Origin: Herbidospora mongoliensis | GTDB lineage: Bacteria; Actinomycetota; Actinomycetes; Streptosporangiales; Streptosporangiaceae | Assembly: GCF_001570545.1 (NCBI RefSeq) | Contig: NZ_BBXD01000008.1 | Coordinates: forward strand, 579,610 to 643,609 | Direction: 5' to 3' | Length of the DNA: 64,000 bases | In this document: positions 8,555 to 16,838 of the stretch, one piece after another | Layout: every line of letters starts with the position of its first letter | How positions within the stretch are numbered: the first letter of the stretch is position 1 | Translations under genes and position numbers: made by a program | The notes under the pieces: generated by a model | Database searches by the model: none | What the model was told of the DNA's origin: nothing | Seen by the model: only the letters and a program-made list of their open reading frames with translations

Positions 8555-8905
8555 GTGGATCTGAAGTTGGACCACCGTACCGAGGACCGACTCACCATTG
8601 TCGAGGTTGAGGGTGAGATCGACGTCTACACCGCGCCCAGATTGCGTGAGCTGCTCATCGATTTGGTGAACAAGGGGAACTTCCACCTTCTCGTCAACAT
8701 GGAGAAGGTCGACTTCCTCGACTCGACCGGCCTTGGTGTGCTGGTCGGCGGGCTCAAGCGGGTGCGGGCGCATGATGGCTCCCTGGAACTCGTCTGCACT
8801 CAGGAGCGGATTCTGAAGATCTTCCGGATCACCGGATTGACCAAGGTCTTCGGGATCTACGCCTCGGTGGAGGAGGCCAAGGAAGCCCACGGCCGAGACA
8901 AGTAG
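8555..8905 (+). CDS. bldG: Anti-sigma factor antagonist BldG
   Basis: 116-residue STAS-domain anti-anti-sigma factor. GTG at 8555 is chosen from GGAGG at 8546-8550; it removes about 26 non-conserved residues of a longer open frame. The phosphorylation motif [15 protein letters not shown] contains the serine that a partner kinase modifies in this family. The N-terminal [13 protein letters not shown] and the C-terminal [16 protein letters not shown] segments closely resemble Streptomyces BldG, a regulator of morphological development, antibiotic production and stress sigma factors. The gene order DECH helicase, bldG, ATPase-like partner, hppA also matches Streptomyces, which supports the symbol. 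Confidence 0.85.
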   Translation: MDLKLDHRTEDRLTIVEVEGEIDVYTAPRLRELLIDLVNKGNFHLLVNMEKVDFLDSTGLGVLVGGLKRVRAHDGSLELVCTQERILKIFRITGLTKVFGIYASVEEAKEAHGRDK

Positions 8906-8907
8906 TC

Positions 8908-9363
8908 ATGGCCACCGTCGAGCTGACATTCAGCGCGCTCCCGGCCCACGTGCGTACCGCTCGGTTGGTCGCTACGGCCATCGCTCGCCGCACGGGCGTC
9001 GCCGAGGCGCTGCTGGACGAAGTGCGGCTCGCCGTCGGAGAGGCGTGCTCCCGGGCTGTGGAGGCTCACCGTCTCCACTGCCCGGGGGAGCCGATCCGGA
9101 TCGAGCTCAAAGACGACTCGGGGCGGTTCGAGGTCACAGTGACCGACGCCGCCCCCAGCGACGATCTGAAAGCCGTCGACTCATCTGACGGTTATCGGCT
9201 CGTCGACGCGATGCTCGGGATAGTGCCCGAGATGCCCGGCCTCGGGATCGCGGTGATCGCGGGCCTGGCCGATGATGTCGAGGTCTCACCCGGTCCGACC
9301 GGTGTGAAGATCCGAATGAGCTGGCCGGCCACCCCGACCCCCAACGGGCTGGCTGCTGTCTGA
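8908..9363 (+). CDS. HATPase-fold anti-sigma partner of BldG, degenerate N box
   Basis: 151-residue protein with an RsbW/SpoIIAB-like histidine-kinase ATPase fold, two bases after the bldG stop, so clearly co-transcribed. The equivalent of the N box reads VGEACSRAVEAH: the Asn that normally coordinates Mg-ATP is Arg. The G1 region (VTVTDAAPSDDL) lacks the usual Asp-x-Gly-x-Gly, while the G2-like GLGIAVIAGLAD is retained. It probably binds BldG or a sigma factor but may be a poor kinase. The Streptomyces neighbour of bldG occupies the same position. Confidence 0.75.
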   Translation: MATVELTFSALPAHVRTARLVATAIARRTGVAEALLDEVRLAVGEACSRAVEAHRLHCPGEPIRIELKDDSGRFEVTVTDAAPSDDLKAVDSSDGYRLVDAMLGIVPEMPGLGIAVIAGLADDVEVSPGPTGVKIRMSWPATPTPNGLAAV

Positions 9364-9407
9364 GCGAGACGCGGACGGCCGATGGCCGGTCGTGGCTCGT
9401 GCTGTGG
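9363..9407. repeat. Dispersed hairpin repeat, copy 1
   Basis: A 45-base element that can fold on itself (GCGAG with CTCGT/CTCGC outside, ACGGCCG with CGGTCGT or CGGCCAT-type pairing inside). It is about 90 per cent identical to 38767-38810. This copy sits directly after the stop of the BldG partner gene and before its terminator. Confidence 0.7.
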
Positions 9408-9423
9408 ACTTGACTCAAAGACA

Positions 9424-9454
9424 GGGCTCCCGGTCACGCGGGAGCCCATTTTTT
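9424..9454 (+). terminator. Rho-independent terminator after the bldG operon
   Basis: Perfect 9-bp stem GGGCTCCCG (9424-9432) with CGGGAGCCC (9439-9447), six-base loop, followed by ATTTTTT. It ends the bldG transcript. Confidence 0.9.
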
Positions 9455-9719
9455 ACCTGACCGCAATCCCCTGGACATACGGCGATGCCAATTCCTCAGC
9501 CGATCTGTTCACCAATTTGCGGGGCGCAGGGGGTTCTTATATGGCGGAGTGCTGCGTAGAGTACCCGGCACCGGCCAAGGTATTGCGGAACGCAACCGGA
9601 AGCGGCACTGCCAATGACCCGGAAGTGCGCCGCCGGAGCTCTCCTCCAACGGGGCAGCCGTAACATTTTTGGGCAGCCACTCCCGGGCAGGACCTACCCG
9701 TCTGGCCGAGGAGGACGGA
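9455..9719. other. Intergenic region before hppA
   Basis: 265 bases without a gene I can support. It contains a small palindrome TTGCGGAACGCAA (around 9582-9594) and ends in a strong Shine-Dalgarno, GAGGAGG, at 9708-9714. The hppA promoter must lie here but no consensus hexamer pair stands out. Confidence 0.5.
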
Positions 9720-12047
9720 TTGTCTGCTCCTGCACATTTCCTAGCCGTGGCTGAAGGCCCAACGGTTACCCTGACTGGCGGTCACCTCACCCTCGTGGTT
9801 GTGGTGGCGGCCGTGGCCCTGCTCGCTCTGGCTGTCGCCGGCGCGCTCGTACGCGAGGTTCTCGCAGCAGGCCAGGGCACCGAGCGCATGCAGAACATCG
9901 CGAAAGCGGTTCAGCAAGGCGCCTCCGCCTATCTCACCCGGCAGTTCAAGACGCTTGCCATCTTTGTCGTTCTGATCCCTCTGGTGCTCCTTTTGCTACC
10001 GGCGGAGACGACAGGGGTACGTATCGGACGCAGCGTCTTCTTCGTGGTCGGCGCGGTCTTCTCCGCGCTGACCGGATTCATCGGCATGTGGCTGGCGGTG
10101 CGCGGCAACGTCCGCGTCGCCGCGGCGGCCCGTGACTCCGGTGAGAAGGTAGCGATGCGCATCGCCTTCCGCACCGGTGGTGTGGCGGGCATGTTCACGG
10201 TCGGCCTGGGCCTGCTGGGCGCGGCGATCGTGGTGTTCTTCTACAAGGGGGACGCGCCCAGCGTCCTTGAGGGCTTCGGCTTCGGTGCCGCTCTTCTCGC
10301 GATGTTCATGCGTGTCGGCGGCGGCATCTTCACCAAGGCCGCCGACGTCGGCGCCGACCTGGTCGGCAAGGTCGAGCAGGGCATCCCGGAAGACGACCCG
10401 CGCAACCCGGCGACCATCGCCGACAACGTGGGCGACAACGTCGGCGACTGCGCCGGCATGGCGGCCGACCTGTTCGAGTCCTACGCGGTCATGCTGGTCG
10501 CCTCGCTGATCCTGGGCAAGGTGGCCTTCGGCACCGAGGGTCTGGTGTTCCCGCTGATCGTCCCGATGATCGGTGTTCTCACCGCGATCATCGGCATCTT
10601 CATCACCGCGCCCCGCGCGGGTGACCGCAACGCGATGGCCGCCATCAACCGCGGCTTCTTCATCTCGGCGATCATCTCGGCGGTCCTGGTCGCGGTGGCG
10701 GCGTTCCTCTACCTGCCGGGCAGCTTCTCCGAGCTGAACGGCGGCGTGCAGACGCTCGACGCCGACCCGCGCTGGATCGCCATCGGCGCGGTGCTGATCG
10801 GCCTCGTGCTGGCCAGCGCCATCCAGGTCCTCACCGGCTACTTCACCGAGACGAACCGTCGCCCGGTGAAGGAGATCGGCGAGAGCTCGCTGACCGGCGC
10901 GGCGACCGTGATCCTTTCCGGCATCGCGGTCGGTCTGGAGTCGGCGGTCTACTCGGCGCTGCTCATCGGCGGTGCCGTGTACGGCGCCTTCCTGCTCGGC
11001 TTCGGCAACGTCACCGTGGCGCTGTTCGCGGTCGCGCTGGCGGGCACCGGTCTGCTGACCACGGTCGGCGTGATCGTGTCGATGGACACCTTCGGCCCGG
11101 TCTCCGACAACGCGCAGGGCATCGCCGAGATGTCCGGTGACGTCACGGGCGAGGGCGCCGCGGTGCTCACCTCGCTCGACGCCGTGGGCAACACGACGAA
11201 GGCGATCACCAAGGGCATCGCGATCGCGACCGCAGTGCTCGCGGCGACGGCCTTGTTCGGCTCGTTCCGAACAGCCGTGGAAACGGCGCTGGCCGGGGCC
11301 TCGGCGGAGGTCAAGAGCATGCTCGGGAGTTTCTCGAGCTTCTCGCTCAGCGTCGACGCGCCGAACGTGCTGGTCGGTCTGATCATCGGCGCGGCCGTGG
11401 TGTTCCTGTTCTCCGGCCTGGCGATCATGGCCGTCGGGCGCGCGGCGATGCGGGTGGTCTTCGAGGTGCGCGAGCAGTTCCGCACCAAGCCTGGGATCAT
11501 GGCGGGCACCGAACTGCCCGACTACTCCCGTGTGGTCGACATCTGCACCAAGGACTCGCTGCGTGAGCTCGCGACGCCGGGTCTGCTGGCCGTCCTGACG
11601 CCGATCGCGGTCGGTTTCGCGCTGGGTTACGCGCCGCTGGGCGCGTTCCTGGCCGGAGCCATCGCGGCCGGCACGCTGATGGCTGTCTTCCTGTCGAACT
11701 CGGGCGGCGCCTGGGACAACGCCAAGAAGCTCGTCGAAGACGGTCACCACGGCGGCAAGGGTTCCGCCGCCCACGAGGCGACCATCATCGGCGACACCGT
11801 CGGCGACCCGTTCAAGGACACCGCGGGCCCGGCCATCAACCCGCTGATCAAGGTGATGAACCTGGTCGCGCTGCTGATCGCACCGGCTGTGGTGACCTAT
11901 TACGACAACGTCGGCCTGCGGATCGGCGTCACGGTCGTGGCGGTGGCCGTCGTCGTCGGCGCGATCGTCGTGTCGAAGCGGCGTTCGGTGGCGATCGACA
12001 AGCCGAACAGCGACAACGAGAAGAAGCTGGAGCCGGTGGTCAGCTAG
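9720..12047 (+). CDS. hppA: Membrane-bound proton-translocating pyrophosphatase, K+-independent type
   Basis: 775-residue integral membrane enzyme that couples pyrophosphate hydrolysis to proton export. TTG at 9720 is chosen because GAGGAGG lies 5 bases upstream; GTG 9747 is an alternative. The cytoplasmic catalytic motifs are present: DVGADLVGKVE, the Asp-rich DNVGDNVGDCAGMAADLFES near residue 235, and GDTVGDPFKDTAGPA near the C-terminus. GNTTKA (residues 490-495) has Lys where K+-dependent enzymes have Ala, which marks it as K+-independent. About 16 hydrophobic segments are expected and the sequence fits. It follows the bldG operon as in Streptomyces but is separated by a terminator. Confidence 0.95.
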   Translation: MSAPAHFLAVAEGPTVTLTGGHLTLVVVVAAVALLALAVAGALVREVLAAGQGTERMQNIAKAVQQGASAYLTRQFKTLAIFVVLIPLVLLLLPAETTGVRIGRSVFFVVGAVFSALTGFIGMWLAVRGNVRVAAAARDSGEKVAMRIAFRTGGVAGMFTVGLGLLGAAIVVFFYKGDAPSVLEGFGFGAALLAMFMRVGGGIFTKAADVGADLVGKVEQGIPEDDPRNPATIADNVGDNVGDCAGMAADLFESYAVMLVASLILGKVAFGTEGLVFPLIVPMIGVLTAIIGIFITAPRAGDRNAMAAINRGFFISAIISAVLVAVAAFLYLPGSFSELNGGVQTLDADPRWIAIGAVLIGLVLASAIQVLTGYFTETNRRPVKEIGESSLTGAATVILSGIAVGLESAVYSALLIGGAVYGAFLLGFGNVTVALFAVALAGTGLLTTVGVIVSMDTFGPVSDNAQGIAEMSGDVTGEGAAVLTSLDAVGNTTKAITKGIAIATAVLAATALFGSFRTAVETALAGASAEVKSMLGSFSSFSLSVDAPNVLVGLIIGAAVVFLFSGLAIMAVGRAAMRVVFEVREQFRTKPGIMAGTELPDYSRVVDICTKDSLRELATPGLLAVLTPIAVGFALGYAPLGAFLAGAIAAGTLMAVFLSNSGGAWDNAKKLVEDGHHGGKGSAAHEATIIGDTVGDPFKDTAGPAINPLIKVMNLVALLIAPAVVTYYDNVGLRIGVTVVAVAVVVGAIVVSKRRSVAIDKPNSDNEKKLEPVVS

Positions 12048-12062
12048 TCCATCGGTGCGAGC

Positions 12063-12093
12063 GGCCCTCCGGCACCCGACGTGCCGGGGGGCC
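12063..12093 (+). terminator. Hairpin after hppA
   Basis: 13-bp stem (12063-12075 with 12081-12093, one T-G pair) and a five-base loop. There is no T-tract, as often in high-GC actinobacteria, so termination is likely but not certain. Confidence 0.65.
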
Positions 12094-12118
12094 GTCGTCG
12101 TTCATAGACTCGTGGTTC

Positions 12119-12226
12119 ATGGAAGAGAAGCCGTCGTCGAGCGGCCGTAGCCTGGTGGGCATCCTGCTGGGCATGGCTTTGATGTTCGCTGTGATCGTGG
12201 CCCTCGCTGTATGGGCAATGCCTTAA
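12119..12226 (+). CDS. 35-residue single-pass membrane peptide
   Basis: ATG at 12119, stop at 12224-12226. The peptide has a polar start (MEEKPSSSGR) and one hydrophobic helix of about 20 residues (from LVGILLGM to LAVWAMP), typical of small actinobacterial membrane proteins. There is no Shine-Dalgarno, but TAGACT at 12105-12110 lies 8 bases before the ATG, suggesting a leaderless mRNA. It lies between the hppA hairpin and the SixA-like gene, 13 bases before the latter, so it may lead that operon. No homologue is recognised and the function is unknown. Confidence 0.5.
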   Translation: MEEKPSSSGRSLVGILLGMALMFAVIVALAVWAMP

Positions 12227-12239
12227 CGGAGCAGACCGG

Positions 12240-12698
12240 ATGAAGAAGCTGATCGTGCTGCGGCACGCCAAGGCCGAGCACACGCCCGGGGTCCTCGACT
12301 ACGACCGGGTGCTGACCGAGCGCGGCGAGCGCAACGCCCGCGAGGCCGGTGAGCTGATCGCGAAGCTGGCGCCCGACCTGATCGTGTCGTCGCCGTCGGC
12401 CCGCACCCGGCTGACCGCCGAGCTGCTCGGCCTCGCCGACGTGCCCATCGCCTTCGAGCGGGATGTGTACGAGGCCTACACCGACGATCTGGTCGCGATC
12501 CTGCGGCGGATCGACCCCGAGGTCGGCACGCTGGTGCTGGTCGGGCACAACCCGTCGGTCCACGACCTGGTCGTCCAGCTCGCGGGGCCGGAGACCGAGG
12601 CGTTCAAGCCGGGGGCGTTCGCCGTGATCGAGCTGCCGGGGCCGTGGGAGGAGCTCGACCCGGGCACCGGCACCCTGGTCGATGGCCACCAGCCTTAG
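12240..12698 (+). CDS. SixA-like histidine phosphatase
   Basis: 152-residue member of the histidine phosphatase superfamily. The catalytic LRHAKAEH (His9 as phospho-acceptor), the Arg in SPSARTRLTAELL and the second His in LVLVGHNPSVHDL are present, as in SixA-type phosphohistidine phosphatases. The substrate is not known and the E. coli SixA role should not be assumed. Its last 17 bases overlap the start of the FUSC gene, implying translational coupling. Confidence 0.8.
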   Translation: MKKLIVLRHAKAEHTPGVLDYDRVLTERGERNAREAGELIAKLAPDLIVSSPSARTRLTAELLGLADVPIAFERDVYEAYTDDLVAILRRIDPEVGTLVLVGHNPSVHDLVVQLAGPETEAFKPGAFAVIELPGPWEELDPGTGTLVDGHQP

Positions 12699-14757
12699 AG
12701 ACCGCGGTCTCGCCGTCGGCTACGGCCTCGTCGGCGCGGCCGGCCTGCTCATCCCGCTCCTCGTCGGCCTGGCCGTCGGACAGCCCGCCCAGGGCGGCGT
12801 GGTGGCGCTCGGCGCGTTCCTGGTGACCATCCGGGCCAACCCCGATCCGCCGGGTGTACGTCTCGGCTTCATGCTCGCCGGCGTTCTCGTGCTGGCCGCC
12901 GGGTCGGTCGCCGGTGTGTTACTCGCCGCGAACGACCTGCTGCTGATCCCCGTGGCGACGGTGGCCGCGGCCCTGGCGATCCGGTTCCCGGTCGTGGGCT
13001 TCACCGCGCCGCTGGCGCTGCTGCTGACGGCGGCCAACCCGCTGCCGGTCGACCCGGTCCCGCACCTGGTTCTCCAGGTGGCCGGTGGGCTGCTGGCTGC
13101 CTTCCTGCTGACGCTCCCGTGGGCGTGGCGGCGCACCCGGCCGCTCGCGGCGACGCTGAAGGAGACCGCCGGGTCGCTGGCCGACCTCTTCGAGGCGACC
13201 TTCGACGACGACCGCTGGGAGGACCTGCGCGGCGAGGTCGCCGACGCGCTCCAGAAGGCCCGCACCGCCTGCGCCCGCCACCGGTGGGAACGCCGGTCGC
13301 GGGACGCCGAGCGGATCACCACGGCGCTGCGGAGGGTCTTCTACGAGGCCGTCACGCTGCGCGAGCTCGCCGAGGCGGCGGGCCGGCGCGAGGAGATCGA
13401 GCCGCTCACCACCGAGCTGGCCGCGCGGACCCGGGCCCTGTTCCACGACGACGTCGAGATCGCCGAGGTCGACTTCGCAGCCCGGATCGACGAGCTGCGG
13501 GGAGACCGGCCCGACGACGAGCGCGAACTCCTGCGGCTGGTGCTGCTGCGGCAGATCGACCACGCCGCCACGCGCATCAGGGCGACGCTCGACCAGGCGA
13601 GAACGCCGTCGATGAGGCTGAAGTCGGTGCTGATCCCGATCCCGCGGCTGCCCGCGCAGAGCCCGGTCACCGACGCCGTCATGATCGTCCCGAGATCCCG
13701 GTCGATGCGGATGACCAGGGACGATCCCGGGTTCCGGCATCTGCTGCGGGCGACGCTCGGCACCGCGATGGCGTGCGTGATCATCGCGATCTTCACGCCG
13801 GAGCACGCGCAGTGGCTGGCGCTGGGCGTGCTGCTGACCATCCAGCCGACCTTCGGCGAGACGCTCGACAAGGCGGGCGCCCGCGTCGGCGGCAGCATCG
13901 CCGGCGCGCTGATCGCCGCCGTGGTGCTGCTGATCGCTCCCGGGTACGGCTGGCTCGCCGCCCTCATCGTCGTCAGCGCCGGCCTGGGGTTCGGGCTGTA
14001 CGCCGTCCACTACGCCTACTGGGCCACGTTCATGACGATGTGCGTGCTGCTGCTGATCGACATCCAGGCCATGCAGACCTGGGAGATCGCCGGGTTCCGG
14101 ATCGGGCTGAACGTCCTCGGCGGGGCCATCGCGCTGGCCTGCGTGCGGCTGCTGTGGCCGCGCGGGGAGGCGGTCAGGCTGCGCAACAGGCTGGCCGGGC
14201 TGCTGAAGGCTCACGCGGTCGCGGTCCGGACCCTGGCCGAGACGACCAGGGGGAGACGGCCGGAGGGCGCCGCCGAGCTGGCCATCAGGAAGGCCGCCGA
14301 CGAGGCGGAGAGGGTCGAGTCGGCCATCGCGGCGATGGTCCACGAACCCGGCGCGGGCGAGACCGGCCACATCGCCGACCTGCTGGAGGAGGTCACCCGG
14401 GTCCGCGACGGGCTCATCACGCTGACCTCGGTGCTGCGCGAGGATCCGGGCAACGACGTCGGACCGGCTCCGGCTGTACTGCACGCGGTGGCGGATCGGC
14501 TGGAGCGGGGGGCGGAAGCCGTAAAAGAAAACGGCCCTTATGAACCTCAGGGCGACGTGGACCAGAAGCTTTCCGACCTGCGGATGTGGCTCGGGCAGCT
14601 GGCTCTGAGAAGACTGGATGAGCTGGACACCGACCCGGCCGACTCCCGCACCGAGGTCAGGAGGGCCCTGCTGCACGCGGCCGCCGCCGACCACGCGCTC
14701 AAGGCCCTCGCCGACGACTCGGCGCGGGTGGTGAGCCTGGCTACCGGGGACCCGTGA
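12682..14757 (+). CDS. FUSC-family inner membrane protein
   Basis: 691-residue predicted transporter of the fusaric-acid-resistance/aromatic-acid-exporter superfamily. Two hydrophobic blocks, about residues 10-150 and 350-490, each fit about six membrane helices; each is followed by a long charged cytoplasmic region (150-345 and 500-691). The second block carries the FUSC-like motif HAQWLALGVLLTIQP. The start ATG lies within the SixA-like gene. The 3' end overlaps the convergent serB stop by 17 bases. Substrate unknown. Confidence 0.75.
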   Translation: MATSLRDRGLAVGYGLVGAAGLLIPLLVGLAVGQPAQGGVVALGAFLVTIRANPDPPGVRLGFMLAGVLVLAAGSVAGVLLAANDLLLIPVATVAAALAIRFPVVGFTAPLALLLTAANPLPVDPVPHLVLQVAGGLLAAFLLTLPWAWRRTRPLAATLKETAGSLADLFEATFDDDRWEDLRGEVADALQKARTACARHRWERRSRDAERITTALRRVFYEAVTLRELAEAAGRREEIEPLTTELAARTRALFHDDVEIAEVDFAARIDELRGDRPDDERELLRLVLLRQIDHAATRIRATLDQARTPSMRLKSVLIPIPRLPAQSPVTDAVMIVPRSRSMRMTRDDPGFRHLLRATLGTAMACVIIAIFTPEHAQWLALGVLLTIQPTFGETLDKAGARVGGSIAGALIAAVVLLIAPGYGWLAALIVVSAGLGFGLYAVHYAYWATFMTMCVLLLIDIQAMQTWEIAGFRIGLNVLGGAIALACVRLLWPRGEAVRLRNRLAGLLKAHAVAVRTLAETTRGRRPEGAAELAIRKAADEAERVESAIAAMVHEPGAGETGHIADLLEEVTRVRDGLITLTSVLREDPGNDVGPAPAVLHAVADRLERGAEAVKENGPYEPQGDVDQKLSDLRMWLGQLALRRLDELDTDPADSRTEVRRALLHAAAADHALKALADDSARVVSLATGDP

Positions 14758-15961
14758 GGCCGTCTTCGGCGTCGGCCGCCTCGACCTCCTCGCGGGAGAT
14801 CCCGAGCAGGTAGAGGATCGAGTCGAGATAGGGCACGTTCAGCGCGGTGTCGGCCTTGGCCCGGACCACCGGCTTGGCGTTGAAGGCGATGCCGAGGCCG
14901 GCGACCTCCAGCATGTCGAGGTCGTTGGCGCCGTCGCCGACCGCGACCGTCTGGGTGACCGCGATCCCGGCCTGCTCGGCGAAACGCTCCAGGGCGCGCG
15001 CCTTGCCGGGCCGGTCGACGATCTCGCCGACGACGCGGCCGGTCAGCCGGCCGTCGACCACTTCGAGGGTGTTGGCGGCCGAGTAGTCGATGCCCAGGTC
15101 GGCCACCAGGGTGTCGGTGATCTGGGTGAACCCGCCGCTGACGATCGCGAACTTGTAGTCGAGCCGCTTCAGCGTGCGGACCAGGGTGCGGGCGCCGGGA
15201 GTCAGCACGACCTCCTTGGCGACCTTCTCGAAGACCTCCTGCGGCAGGCCCTCGAGCAGGGCCACCCGGCGGATCAGCGACTCGGCGAAGTCGAGCTCGC
15301 CGCGCATCGCCTCCTCGGTCACCCGGGCCACCTCGTCGAGGTTGCCCGCGTGGCGGGCCAGCAGTTCGATCACCTCGCCCTGGATGAGGGTCGAGTCGAC
15401 GTCCATGACCACCATGCGCTTGGCCCGGCGGAGGATGCCGGTGCGCTGGACGGCCACGTCGACCTGCTGGAGGCTGGCCTCGACGGCGAGCCCGGCCCGC
15501 AGCGTCTTGGAGTCGGCGCCGGACACGGCCATCTCGATGCACGTCACCGGGTAGGCCGACAGGCGTTCGATGCGGTCGATGTTGGCCCCACTGGCGGCGA
15601 TGCGGCCGGTGATCCCGGCCATCGCGGCCGGGGTGAGCGGGTTGCCGAGCACCGAGATGTGCAGGCGCCCTCGCCTGCGGGCCTCCTTGGAGGCCGTCCC
15701 GGTGGTCAGTTCGAGGTCCATGTCCAGGTCGGCGGCGACCTGCTCGATGGCGGTCCACAGGCCGCCGATGGTCTCACCGGTGCCCTTCGGTTTGCCTCCC
15801 GCGTAGGCCACCAGGACGCCCAGCGTCAGGCGGCCACGGATGACCACCTGCTCGACGTCGGCGACGGTCACGGGGAAACCGGAGAGTACGGAGAACAGTC
15901 GGGAGGTGACCCCAGGGCGGTCAGGACCGGTGAGCGTGATCAGAAGAGTGCGCTGTTTCAT
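14741..15961 (-). CDS. serB: Phosphoserine phosphatase with tandem ACT domains
   Basis: 406-residue HAD-family enzyme for the last step of serine synthesis, phosphoserine to serine. Two N-terminal ACT-like modules (about residues 1-85 and 98-175) precede the catalytic domain: DVDST at 187-191 (nucleophile Asp), the SGGFTQI Ser/Thr motif and GDGANDLDM. The start MKQRTLLITLTG at 15961 is chosen because the first ACT strand begins there; the frame stays open to 16042. ACT modules suggest feedback regulation by serine or another amino acid. Divergent from the OlsB-like gene. Confidence 0.9.
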   Translation of the reverse strand: MKQRTLLITLTGPDRPGVTSRLFSVLSGFPVTVADVEQVVIRGRLTLGVLVAYAGGKPKGTGETIGGLWTAIEQVAADLDMDLELTTGTASKEARRRGRLHISVLGNPLTPAAMAGITGRIAASGANIDRIERLSAYPVTCIEMAVSGADSKTLRAGLAVEASLQQVDVAVQRTGILRRAKRMVVMDVDSTLIQGEVIELLARHAGNLDEVARVTEEAMRGELDFAESLIRRVALLEGLPQEVFEKVAKEVVLTPGARTLVRTLKRLDYKFAIVSGGFTQITDTLVADLGIDYSAANTLEVVDGRLTGRVVGEIVDRPGKARALERFAEQAGIAVTQTVAVGDGANDLDMLEVAGLGIAFNAKPVVRAKADTALNVPYLDSILYLLGISREEVEAADAEDGLTGPR

Positions 15962-16063
15962 CCCGGATCTCTGGGCGTAGGACGGTTCCGTCGACTCAAA
16001 GCTACTGGGCCTGATCCTGAACCCGTACACCAGGTTCACCATGCGGACGCCGACACGCCCGAA

Positions 16064-16119
16064 AAGTGAGAGATCTTCGTCACTTGCTCATGTCGTCATT
16101 TCAGTCATGAAGACTGAAA
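16064..16119. promoter_or_regulatory. Inverted repeats around the OlsB-like start
   Basis: Two inverted repeats: AAGTGA/TCACTT (16064-16069 and 16080-16085) and a perfect 8-bp pair TTTCAGTC (16099-16106) and GACTGAAA (16112-16119). The five-base loop of the second is ATGAA, so the start codon at 16107 sits in the loop. It could be an RNA hairpin controlling translation or a DNA operator overlapping the start. Confidence 0.7.
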
Positions 16120-16838
16120 GGGAACTTCACCTCACAGACGCCCGCGGGCGTTACTCCGTCAGCCTCGCCACCAGCGCGGCCGACGTGCGGGCGGCCCAGC
16201 GGCTGCGCTACGAGGTGTTCGCCGGGGAAATGGGCGCGCGGCTCGACTCCCCGGTCTCCGGGCTCGACGCCGACCGGTTCGACGCCTACTGCGACCACCT
16301 CATCGTGCGCTCGGGCACCGAGGTCGTCGGCACCTACCGGATGCTGCCGCCGGGACGGACCGACCGCCTCTACTCCGAGGGCTACTTCGACCTGGGCGGG
16401 CTGTCGCCGGAGATCCGGAGCGGTCTGGTGGAGGTGGGCCGCACCTGCGTGCGCGCCGACCACCGCAGCGGCGCGGTCATGGGGCTGATGTGGGCGGGCA
16501 TCGCCCACTACATGGTCGGCGGCGGGCACACCTGGCTCGCCGGATGCTGCTCGGTTCCCCTCGACGACGACGGGACGGCCGCCGCCGGTGTGGTCGCCAA
16601 CATCGACCTCGGACCGGCCGAGCACCGCGTCCACCCGCGCAGGCCGTGGTCGGGCGGCACCCCGCCGCAGCGCTTCGTGATCCCGCCGCTGCTGCGCGGC
16701 TACCTGCGCCTCGGCTCCTGGATCTGCGGCGCGCCCGCCCATGACACCGACTTCGGCACGGCCGACTTCTTCGTGCTGCTCTCGCTGGCCAACGTCGACA
16801 CCCGCTACCTGCGGCATTTCCTGGGAGAAGCGGCATGA
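16107..16838 (+). CDS. OlsB-like N-acyltransferase (GNAT fold)
   Basis: 243-residue protein of the ornithine-acyl-ACP N-acyltransferase/hemolysin family. Characteristic stretches are RLRYEVFAGEMGA, FDAYCDHLIV, VGTYRML and EVGRTCVRADHRSG. In the known pathway OlsB attaches a 3-hydroxyacyl chain to ornithine, giving lyso-ornithine lipid. The next gene encodes an OlsA/PlsC-type O-acyltransferase with an ATGA overlap, so this pair plausibly makes ornithine-type or similar aminolipids, membrane lipids independent of phosphate. ATG 16107 is preferred because the family begins here; no Shine-Dalgarno is seen and the start lies in a hairpin loop. Confidence 0.7.
   Translation: MKTERELHLTDARGRYSVSLATSAADVRAAQRLRYEVFAGEMGARLDSPVSGLDADRFDAYCDHLIVRSGTEVVGTYRMLPPGRTDRLYSEGYFDLGGLSPEIRSGLVEVGRTCVRADHRSGAVMGLMWAGIAHYMVGGGHTWLAGCCSVPLDDDGTAAAGVVANIDLGPAEHRVHPRRPWSGGTPPQRFVIPPLLRGYLRLGSWICGAPAHDTDFGTADFFVLLSLANVDTRYLRHFLGEAA

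Noticed and set aside
9996-11774. 592-codon minus-strand frame opposite hppA
   Set aside because: Antisense shadow: repetitive Arg/Asp/His-rich product without recognisable motifs, opposite a well-conserved gene.
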